DNA of 64,000 nt from the NCBI GenBank assembly GCA_024138025.1, contig JAMXBD010000013.1, forward strand, positions 558,001 to 622,000, read 5' to 3'. This document shows, piece after piece, positions 46,900-57,000 of this stretch. The notes under the pieces were generated by a model. It did no database searches. It had not been told where the DNA came from and saw only the letters and a list, made by a program, of their open reading frames with translations. Source of the DNA: Combretum micranthum (taxonomy: Eukaryota; Streptophyta; Magnoliopsida; Myrtales; Combretaceae). The stretch's first letter is position 1. Each line of letters starts with the position of its first letter. Both the position numbers and the translations under genes were made by a program.

Positions 46900-48130
46900 G
46901 GGAGTCATCATTGTCATCTGTTACATCTGTAGGCTCTATTGGGTCATATAGATTGAACTGACTAGTCATTGTATCAACCTTTGGTGCCTTATTTCAAATA
47001 TCTACGTACTTCACGTGAGACAAGCGATAGATGAAGTCAACATGCAATACATGACAGTCATTGAATTAGGAAGAGACTACACATGGATAAGCAAAACGAA
47101 TACAACATTTAGCTCATTACTTTCTATGAGCCTCCAACATTGCCTTACTACTACTCACATACCTTAAAGTAATCTAAGTGTACCATTGCATGTACTTAGG
47201 TGCTACTCTACCATGTGCTCCAAATATTGGCTCCAACTTAATCACTCATGCTAAAGGCTTAGCCTACCTCTCTAACCAAGTGGCATGGTAAGTCAAATCG
47301 CTGGTATAAAACCAACCACACAAATCAATCTCATGCTATTCTAAGCCCATGCGCATTAGCTCCAAGATGCACTGCAACTTCCCAATTTGTTTGGCCACAT
47401 GGTCTAGATAGTAATGCTCAATAATGTGGAAGCATATGGGTAAGACACGTGTTAGCCAAGTTTTGCTACCGCTTGTTAATAATCGGGTAGCCTATCCACA
47501 TCGATGTCAAAGTAAGGGAATCGAACAATATGCAAGAAAAGGTAGAATTATCATACCAAATGCTATACAAACAGAAATAAAAATCAAAATGCAAATGGAA
47601 CATCGAATGATTCTTTACATACCTCATTATATGCTTGGTGGTCAAATGCATCATGGTACTAGATGAGCACATGGGTAGGTTGTGTCGTGATGTCAATGTC
47701 AACTCCCTACCTGCAAATCAGAGGTCTAGCCTCGATAACAACCGTGTAACACTTGTGTATAGGGCCTATATGTGGAAAATGATCCCATGCTTGGCTTGCA
47801 ACATGAGTAACAAGCTACTAATCTCCATGACATCAACATGGGCAACAACACATATCTATCGGTATAGCTAAGCTAAATATGTAGCCCTCATGTATATTGT
47901 TCACATGCCTCCAAGTTTAGTAAGAAAGGTACGAACATTGGAAACACTGAATTTTGAGGCTTATCTGCAAACAATATCCCCCTATTAACTCCATGTATGC
48001 TTTAGCATACTGGTAGAGTGTCTCCTAGTTTGCACCATCTAGTATCTCTCTAAAATGGTCAGCCAACTAAGACATCCTCTTGCAAGATGGAATCGTGAGT
48101 TGGACCCATGATTCGTAGTGTTGTATTTCT
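46900..48130 (-). pseudogene. Plant mobile domain (PMD/MAIN-like) pseudogene
   Basis: On the minus strand, 48070-47990 reads DHFREILDGAN, a stop, then ETLYQYAKAYMELIGG, which mirrors the conserved plant-mobile-domain phrase (..F.E.P..A....L..YARAYI..LIGG). Downstream pieces in other frames include HEIDLCGWFYTSDLTYHATW (about 47330-47270) and PKYMQWYTQITLRY-like text (about 47200-47160), both matching later parts of the domain. PMD proteins are plant proteins linked to silencing and are often carried by MULE or gypsy transposons. Stops and frameshifts throughout mark this copy as dead. It lies outside the TIRs of the nearby MULE. The limits are approximate. Confidence 0.6.
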
Positions 48131-48689
48131 TGAATTTTTTTTCAAGAAGTATAAAGTTTTTTATTTTTATTTTTTTTCTTTTCCCATTTACTTAATATAT
48201 ATTACATAATTTAATGTCATAATTAGCGTACATGAGTCAATTGGAATGAAATGGATGGAAATTGAATGAGTTATAGAATGACAAATCTATTTTTATATTT
48301 GGAAACATAAACAAAATGGAAGTAATGAAAAGAAATGTGGGTAAAATATATTTGTAAATGTCATAATAAGTATAGATAGTAAATGTCATAGGATAAAGGA
48401 ATGATTAAATAAGATATAATAGTAATAATTGTGACTTCTAATAGCATATCAAAACACATGAAACAGAACTCGAACCCAAAAGTTACTATTTTTTTTTGTT
48501 CCAAAGTGCATTCCTATGCACCAAGTATACTATAATACTTAAATGATTTATTAGCATATAAACATAGCCATAGGGAAAATTCTGTGGTCACGCTTTGTCA
48601 CCATCCAACGGCTCACACCATATCCAACCATGATTGAATCACTAAAATAATTAATATTCTATTTACTATATTTATTTTGGTGATTAAAT

Positions 48690-50316
48690 TAATGGCGGGA
48701 TGTGTTAAGACGGATTATACTAAATTTTCATGGGACAAATCATGTTAATTTGTTACGGAATTTTATAGAAATCAATAGGAATTGGTACTCAAGTGTGTTA
48801 AATGTTATATTTCAAATCTTAGAATCAAACAAAAGCAATTGGAGAAGTTATACACAAAGTTGGAAACAAGGCAAATCATACCCGGGCCATATTGGATCAA
48901 AAGATGGTCTATTTTATACAAATAGTAGAAGCAACGCCGGCCAAAACTCATCCTACATTGTTGGCATTGACAGCAGAGTAGGCGGCCTTCACTATAAGAT
49001 ATCCAACGCTAGCCAAAGAACAGGAAGACCATCGCCTTCAAAGCAAATACAACAGCCTTTATGAAAAAGAATGAACGCAGGCTATCCAAGGTTCTATGCC
49101 ACCGGCGTATAGGCGGGTAGCTTAAACACAAGCTAAATCTTTAATGCCTGATCGCGAAAGCCCTAACGTTACTTCAATATCTCATTAGTGTTTGAATTTT
49201 ATCAACATACGCCGGCTCTTGAGGATTCAATGCTACCAATATCGAGGCAGTGTACATTATGCACAGTATTGAATTTTTTAATGCTGTCTCCAACGCTTGC
49301 TTAAACATTGCCTATGTAGCTTTGTTAAATTCTAACGCCAGTACTCTATGCCACCGCTGTACAAATTCAAACTGTCGGCGTATGTTGTGGCTTTTGAAAT
49401 TCCAAAATCTCTTCTAGATAAGCCAAAGTTGCTCATTTGGAAAATCATTCTTCTTCTTCTCTAGAAATTAGATATGATATTAGAATTTAGAAAAAACCCT
49501 AGAATAGAGAAGTTATGGGTTTGAGAGGGTAAATTTGTTTTATAGCTAAGGGTTAATCGGAAGACTCGGTTTATGGATTGTGAGATCTAAACGAGTTACT
49601 TTAATTTGATTTTTATTTTGGCTACTTGTATATCTCATGTTTGTTTTTTTTATATTATCTTGTTTGATTGATGCAAATTAGGGCCTGTTTGTTCGAATAG
49701 CGAGATAATTTCAGCCAATTAAAATATCAGATCTGTAATTGTTTGATTATTTTAATTTTGTGGTACAATAGCATGATTGATTATGAGATGAAATGATTGA
49801 TTGTGTTATGGCGATATATAATCTGATTTAAAAGAATTATTGTATGATTTGTTGATCTGAATGGGTAGTCTCTCTTGTTCTTAAAGCTTTTGATATATTA
49901 AACCTTAAAAGCTTGTTTAGGGTTGTTTAATTGATGAAGAAAATAATCAAAGATCTTATCTTGATTATTGAAAAAGTAAAGAGTGATAGGTTGTCGGAGC
50001 TTGTTGATAGCCATAACCAATTTCTCCAAGATAAAGAACATAAATTCTTGAATCAATGATAAGTCCTTTAAACTGAGCTATGATATACCTTTGGTTAGGA
50101 ATCTTTTGATATTGATTTAACCTTAAAATTGTGTTTGTTAGTTTTAGATATATTTAGTTTTCTTTGATTGCATAAACCCCCCTCCCTTTCCCTCTTCCCT
50201 ATCTAAATTCCTGAATAGAAATATATTTTAACCAATCTTTGTGGATACGATCCTGCTCACTGCTATTTACAAATCTTTAGTGTATGTTAATAAATTTGTT
50301 GAATTCCACACTCACC
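48690..50316 (+). mobile_element. Athila-like LTR remnant, plus orientation
   Basis: This has the same design as the Athila LTR at 35681-37293 read in element direction. An early segment holds aggaattggta, then a GCCGGC-type cluster (48930-49390: caacgccggcc, ccaccggcg, acgccggctc), a long middle section, and a 3' end with ctttgtggatacgatcctgctcactgc comparable to cgtgggatcgatactcattcatc in the Athila LTR. It ends near ccacactca. No primer site or gag follows, so it would be a solo or 3' LTR. The start is uncertain and no TSD was found. Confidence 0.5.
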
Positions 50317-50532
50317 AGGACAGTCTTGTCAACGAGACCATAGAAGCTCCACATGAGGTTGACAAGTCATGGTTCATAGCATGTCAACTGTTGGTGTAAA
50401 TGAAAACATAAGTAAATATCGTATTTTGAAAAAAAAAGGTTGCAATATTTAAATAATTTATTAGCATACTAGCATAGCCATAACATGACTCTGACAAGTC
50501 AACGTTTGTAGCATGTTAGCTATTGGAGTAAA

Positions 50533-50627
50533 TATTAGTGTTTTTAAAAAAATTACAAATTTGCCATCGGGATTAAAATAATCTTGATTTTAGGCAGCTT
50601 GACTTTGTCTCTTCAAGTGACAAGGTC
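50533..50627. repeat. MULE left terminal inverted repeat
   Basis: It aligns with the reverse complement of 53656-53750 across about 95 bp. Its inner end carries the palindromic motif gactttgtctcttcaagtgacaaggtc, followed by a second one (gacctcgtctcttaaagagaggaggtc) just inside. Confidence 0.82.
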
Positions 50628-51439
50628 AAGTTGCCTAATATGACCTCGTCTCTTAAAGAGAGGAGGTCAGACAAAATTGTTTCATTCCCCTTTTATCCCT
50701 TGAAAAATAGATTCATTTTTACATTTATGACAAACACATGTAAAAATAAGATAAATACAGCTATATAAGCAATTAGCCATCCTCCCCCACGGCTAAACAA
50801 CTTCTAAACTTTAGTAGTATTTTGAAACTCAATCCAACCAAATGCAGTTCCAATCCCAAATCATTCAACCACAAATGTATTGTCAAACTTTTCATCATAA
50901 ACATAAGATAAAACTCAGAGAAAACATAATATGATAAATCAATGACCGATTGTTTGTTTTCATCAAATGTACAAGAGAAAAGGAATACAGTAATTGTAAA
51001 AAACTAAGAATCTATATCCAACAATAAAAAAATTGAGAAAATCTCCTATCTACTACTGCTGGTCTCTACCCCGCCTCCCTCGTCCCCGTCTCACAAAGGT
51101 AAGGGCGAATGGTGTACGTTGATGAGGATACTGTGTAGATGGATCAATCTGTGTAACTGTGCCATTCTCATCTCGACCAGCACCACTGTATGGATGAAAT
51201 GGGACTGGGTCTGGCTCTACCTAGGTCTGGCTCCACCTGTGTGAGTCATTCCCCCATATTATGTGATGGCGATGGTTGCTTCCTATGTGGAGCCAGCGAG
51301 GTAAGAAACTCACTATATGACGGGTTTAGCTTGGGGGTGTCCAACAGATGTGTATGTGATGATGATAATGGGCCAGCCTCGTGATGAAGGAACTGGGAAG
51401 AGCCAGACTGATCAAATGAAGGGACGTGGGATGGCTCAG

Positions 51440-52781
51440 GCTCGTCCATGATCTGTATACCTCGGGCATGACCTTACTCCTGACCTTGTCCCCGCCCACG
51501 CCTCTCTCTATGTGGACGCCGTCTCTGAACATCCTATGCCCATGGGTCATCAGATGCTGGTCCTGATGTTGGTGCTGGTAGCAGTGGATCATTTAAATTG
51601 AGCCTCATGAACTCTTCAACTACACGATAGACATCTCGTGCAGTGGAAGGAGTAATCTCTAGAGGCATGTATGGGACTCTATAAATGAAATCTACCTGCA
51701 AGCAACATAAAAAATATAGAGCAGTGAGTCATGAAAACATAATACTTAATATATGAGAACAAAGTATTACCACTACGACTGGACTGGCTCGTTACTGTTC
51801 TACTAGCCAACCCTCTATTTGGACAACTTCGAATGTTATGCCCTGGCTGCCCACATGAATCACATAGGTAACCTCGTGGGCCCTCTCGAATATCCATCTC
51901 ATTTTGGATGAGTATTTCCCTAGGCCTACCCCTTTTCCTAATATGTCCATGTATAGGATACCATTTCGCTATGTCCAAACGAGTCCAATTTGCCTTATCG
52001 GCTGCACGTATGAAGAACGACCATACACCCTAAGCTGGTTATTCCACCTGTACTACTGTGCTACGTGGGCAAAACAATCCATGTGCAGTGTGCCCATTAC
52101 TGCCATTGTATGTGAGCATGAAATTCTGTATGTCTGCCACTTGTTACAGGTACATTTGCATGCTTTTAACTCTACTTTTTGTATGTGGTCCCCCCTTTTG
52201 ATCATACATGGTAGGGTGCGGAGCAGTTATTACCTTAAATATTTGTTCCTAATATTCGAAACAGGTAACTCTATGGGAACTTGAGATGTTGTTCCATCTC
52301 TCAAACTTCGTTGTAGCATATTCGATGAGCAACTTACCCATACTCATTGCCTCGCTGCTTCTCTCCTTGCTTATTTCCGGATATCTGGAGTGGAGTTTGA
52401 GTCTACCAACCCATTGCTCTCAATACCTCTATCATTGCCCATTTCCCTTATAGGTGCCTATGACAATGCATTTTCGAATATCTGCACATAAACAACCACT
52501 GACCCTTCCGTGTACACCAACATCTTCTGTGCAGCATCATCCGTCACTGGAATAATTTCATAACGTAGCGTCCTATCTCCAATAGCTACCTTATGATATA
52601 GATCCACCCGATGTGTACACCTATTTACCTTCAGTCTATTGCAAACGATGTTCACAATTTGCTCATACGTAGAGTTCCTACTAAAACTAACCACAGCTAC
52701 CGGCCGCTTATCATAACCAAAACCATCCTCCCCTTGCACAATGTTGCTATAAGCATACAATATAAACTTCGCCTTATCCAT
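51440..52781 (-). pseudogene. MuDR-type transposase, catalytic core deleted
   Basis: On the minus strand: 52781-52458, an N-terminal domain of MULE transposases (MDKAKFILYAYSNIVQGEDG, ATG at 52781); 52457-52290, degraded linker; about 52180-52100, a SWIM zinc finger CTCNKWQTYRISCSH (CxC..CxH); 51978-51820, the phrase KRGRPREILIQNEMDI and the zinc knuckle CDSCGQPGHNIRSC (perfect CX2CX4HX4C); then a Ser/Pro-rich C-terminal tail to about 51440. The DDE catalytic region, several hundred residues in full-length MULE transposases, should lie between the N-terminal part and SWIM but only ~300 bp is there. It is therefore an internal deletion derivative, with additional stops. Confidence 0.8.
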
Positions 52782-53655
52782 TTCCTCACCAACCCTACCA
52801 TCTCATAAAAAATAACTTCATTGATGGAAATTTGTAACTTCATACTTATGAATTGAACTCCCTTTTTTATTTAACGTAACTCCTAATGATACTATATATA
52901 ACTCGATTTTCTAATAGTATATTGACATGGTGTATTAACAAAATCAGTAAAAGAAGTGAATGGTATGGCTTTATTTTTAAACATAAAATTAAATTTACTA
53001 ATTTCTAATCTACTTATTTATATGACTTTATATAAAGTTCATTTCTCCTTTCACGTAAAATTTTAAATGTTGATTTCTATCACTAATTTATAATCTAATT
53101 CATATAAAATTGAAATTACTAATTTCTAATAAATTATAATTTCAAACGTTGATTTATGTTATAAATTATTGATTTCTAATAAATTATACTTTATTTGTAT
53201 CACTTTAATTAAACTTTGCGTACAACAATAAATATGTGCATATTTCACACAACCAATATTCGACAATTTAACATCGATAATTCAAAAAAAAAATTTGCAA
53301 AAATTCGCAATCTTACAACATCCAATATTCCCACAACACATACAACGAAATTAAACATCGTAGCATCAATAATTCAACAAAAATTTCGAAATTTGGGGAT
53401 TCATACCATAAATCGTCGCCGTTCGTTGTTGTCCTCCGTTTTTGCACCTCACCACTCCTCTTTAACAAATTACTTCTTCCTTAATACCAGTTGATCCAAA
53501 AATACAAGTTGATGGAGCTAATTGGGCTCAATCGACAACAAATTGGGGATTGGGGTTAGGATTTTCAATTTGAGGCTTAGAGTTTAGGAAAGTATGGCAA
53601 GAAGGAAGAAGAGGGAATGGGGAAGGAGGAGATCTGGCGAGGTTTTAGTCTCGCA

Positions 53656-53750
53656 GACTTCGTCTCTTCAAGAGACGAGGTCAAGTTGTTTAAAATCGAA
53701 ATTATTTTGATCCCGATGGTAAATTTGTAATTTTTTTAAAAATATTAATA
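53656..53750. repeat. MULE right terminal inverted repeat
   Basis: The inner end is a near-perfect palindrome, gacttcgtctcttcaagagacgaggtc, which can form a short hairpin. It is the element end facing SWI3C. Confidence 0.82.
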
Positions 53751-54096
53751 TTTTTTTCTTTTCCCAGTTATTTTTATGTTGGTAACATTTTTGTAATTTT
53801 TTAAATATAAAAATTAATATACTTTTCCCATTTTTTTAACCGATCTCTTTAATGAAATACATACATATATTCATACAAATTATAAAGGAAGAAAATTATA
53901 AGGTACTCCGAACCCTGAAATGGTACAGTACAATTCCAATTCCCAAACTCAAGGCAGCTGTGGACATCCACAATAGCTTTAGCTTTAACTGAAAGCTCCG
54001 ACACTACTTTTCTCTTTCCATTTCTCACCGGAAAACACACTCCTCCGCACCTCATCACCCAGTAGAAGAAAACCCCTCTTCTCTTTCTCCACACGA
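53751..54096 (+). promoter_or_regulatory. SWI3C proximal promoter and 5' leader region
   Basis: 346 bp separate the MULE from the SWI3C ATG. A possible TATA motif (aattataaagg, about 53878-53888) lies 210 bp upstream of the ATG. The segment becomes less AT-rich toward the gene, as 5' leaders do. No start site can be assigned from sequence alone. Confidence 0.45.
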
Positions 54097-57000
54097 ATGC
54101 CAGCTTCTCCTTCATTTCCTTCAGGTAACGCAAAAACCCTAAAATTTCACTCTCTCTCTCTCTCTCTCTCTCTTCTCCTCACTTCCTTCATTCCGCGATT
54201 CACTCACACACTTTGTTCTCTTTCTCTCTCTCTTTCTGTCTCTCTTACAGGAACGCGCGGCAACAGATGGAAGAGACGAAAGCGGGACCCACACCCCACC
54301 CGAAAGCCCAAAGACGAAGACGAAGACGACGATGAAGAAGACGAACCCGAACAACCCGAACCCGAGGATGATAACAATAACAGCAACAACAACCACCATC
54401 ACCCCGATGACAACAGTTCCAATCCCGATCCTAACCCTAACCCTAACCCTAAAGAGACGGAGGTCTTGTCCGAAGACAAAGTGCGCATCTCCGACTTCCC
54501 TCCGGTTTTCAAACGCCTGGTGGATAGACCCCATTCTTCGGTTCTGGCAGTGGTGGGAGAGGGTCGGAGTGGGATCGTGCTTGAGAATGTGTCGTACGGG
54601 CAGCTGCAGGCTCTGTCCGCCGTCCCATCGGATTGCACCTCTTTGGGGGATCCTGATGCGGTGAGGTTTCCGGTTCGTGTTCGGGCCCAATTGTGGCGAT
54701 GCCGCCGAGGATTATGGAAGGGGGAGGGGTTGTTAAGAGGTTTGGGAGTAGGGTTCTTCTTGTTCCTATGCATTCAGGTATTCCCATACAAATGCGCACT
54801 CCTGTATTACATGTTTGAAATTTATTTTTATTTCCTTTAATTTTCTCTTTTTGGTGTATGGTTTGTTTGTTGAGTTGAAGAAGAGAATGTTACTAGTAAA
54901 CAGATTAGCTTGTAGGGAGATATCTTATAGAAAACAGAAGAGAAGGTCCTAATTCCCGTTCTAGTCCTTTGCTGTTTCTCTGAGGCCATGAATGCTGCCT
55001 AACAGAATTAAAGACCTGATGCCATGGCAATTCTGGCACTGAAGTAATATGGGCAATGCATATACAGACCAAAGATTGTGTTGCCAAAAAATCACATGGC
55101 AAGCTACTATAGGGATAGAGAAGAGAAAGAGATGAGAAATAGAAAGCGCTTGAGCAAGAAACCCATAAAATAATGATGGTGAAGAAGAGGGCATAGAGAG
55201 ATTTTTTCCTGTCTAGCCCTTTAATGGGACAGTGTGCTTGTTCTAAGAGAAAACAGAGTATTCTTGCACAAGCAAAGTCTAATACTAAATAAATAAATAC
55301 TAAAAATGGCTCTTAGCCTTAGCCTTGGGCTTGAAATTTAAAGGGATGAAAAAATGGTAAACATGAGAGAGTTTTTGTTTTTGAGAAAGCTCAAGAACTT
55401 TGTGTAAAAGTAAGATTGATTGATTACTATAGAAGTATTTTTGGAATAAGACTGATTGATCTGGTAAATTTATCATTGTGTGATTTGTATCTTGTTCATG
55501 TAACAGTACTTCAAGACTACCAGACCTTTGGGACACATAAATACCTGATATTATGCACATTATGTAATTATCTGCCCGACCTGGGTTTATTATTGATACC
55601 ACATTACGTAATGAATCCAATAAAAAAAAAGAAAGAAAAAGGAAATTGAATACATACATCAAATAAAGGGATAAATGCATTTGGAATTCTTGATTCTTTA
55701 TGCCCTTTTCCATTGAGCGGTAACTGCCAGTCAAATTTCTCTTAAATCCTTTTGGAATGTGTTTTTTAGTTCTTTTTTGCTCATTTGGCATTCCACATAT
55801 TATACTTTTGCTAGAAGTCATGTATTTAAGGGGAGGAGAAGAACTGAAGAAGGAAAGGATCTGCAGTGGGCCGCAAAGCGGAGGGTTGGGGGAGATTTCA
55901 TAGTGGGTTAAGACTGTCAGTGAACTTATATTAAACAATCATATACTTACATTTTCATGTTGTCTGCCCATGCTAGTTTTGGGCTCTGTTGGAATTGAAT
56001 AGGTTCAAGTCTAGTCGTGGTTCTTAAAATTTGTGAGATTCTTTATTTGTCAATGATGTTTTGTTGAACCAATACAAAGTAATGTTTGTAAAATAGGACA
56101 AACATTATCTCCTGGCAATGTTTTTGGCCAATATCTTGGCTTGTTTGTGCTTTTCATTTTTCATAAACATAAAATTTTCTTGTACAGTAATTTGTAATAA
56201 TATTTTCTTGTTCAAAGAAATTCTTGTATAAGTGTCTTTGAACATATATGTAATAATCAATCAAATTGTACTCTCCAATGCCATGGAAAATTTCTAATGA
56301 GTTTCTGGCAGGATGTTAGGGGTAGGTTGCAGGGCAAGGAAAAAAGAATAAATAAAAAGAAGAAAAGACATTATTTACACAAATGGAATTGCAAATCTTG
56401 CATCATCTTCATGTATGCTTTAGCCTAATTTACATCTTAATTAATTAAGCTTAATTATTGTGGTCTTAGCTTTATATTTTGAGCATTTCCCTTTTGAACA
56501 TGGGTTGAATTATTGAAGAAAGCTTGATATGTGATGTGCAATTAGTGAAAGTATGATCGATACGTAGAAATTTCAATTCATGATTTCCTATATGACCTCG
56601 TGTTAGAATATATTTTTTAACAGACCTATTCTCCCATTGGTTGAATTGCCCAAAAGCAAAATTTTGCAGATAAAATATGCATCTATATTTACAAAATTTG
56701 ACGGGACTCTGCCATCTTATTGTTCATGTGATGCCAACTTGGTAGAGTCTCTTTGATCATCAAGGTTTGCACTGATCTGTATGTTTTGTTTATTCAAAAG
56801 ATTGATTTGGTTATTCACGAAATTTCAGGGACCTAACTGACTGACTAAAGTGGAGGGGCCAACTAAGTTGGTCTTCTTTGCACTTAAGATGCTAGTTTGT
56901 ATTTCAGCCTTCGAAAATTGGATAATAAATATGAGTGATCCTAGTTCGATCTTACCTTGTCCATACCTTCTTTTCATCAGCTCAACATGAAATTTGTTTT

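Larger units (their letters stand above)
50533..53750 (-). mobile_element. Mutator-like element (MULE), internally deleted
   Basis: Terminal inverted repeats of about 95 bp: left 50533-50627, right 53656-53750. Shared words read inward include tttaaaaaaattacaaattt and ccatcggga. Between them, on the minus strand, lie the N- and C-terminal parts of a MuDR-type transposase without its catalytic core. Long TIRs together with a SWIM/zinc-knuckle transposase are diagnostic of MULEs. No clear 9-bp TSD is visible in the T-rich flanks. The element ends 346 bp before the SWI3C start codon. Confidence 0.82.

Noticed and set aside
47424..47871. Plus-strand frames near 47.5 kb
   Set aside because: The plant-mobile-domain relic reads on the minus strand; the plus frames match nothing.
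48702..49064. 120-residue plus-strand frame
   Set aside because: Lies within an LTR-like region, has no family resemblance and reads through GCCGGC-type motifs.
52611..52808. Plus-strand frames in the MULE (also 51904-52284)
   Set aside because: The minus strand holds the transposase motifs (SWIM finger and zinc knuckle); these are shadows.
54139..54690. Long minus-strand frames opposite SWI3C exon 2
   Set aside because: They are the antisense shadow of GC-richer, low-complexity coding sequence (Val/Phe/Gly repeats opposite Asp/Asn codons).
54661..54709. Possible mini-intron starting at the good donor gcg|gtgagg, to explain the SWI3C frame change
   Set aside because: The only acceptors nearby would give an intron under 50 bp and would remove part of the conserved segment before GGGVVKRFG; a 1-bp indel is simpler.
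55300..55938. 212-residue minus-strand open frame within SWI3C intron 2
   Set aside because: No recognisable domain, Leu/Phe/Ser-rich composition, and it lies antisense in an intron; most likely chance.
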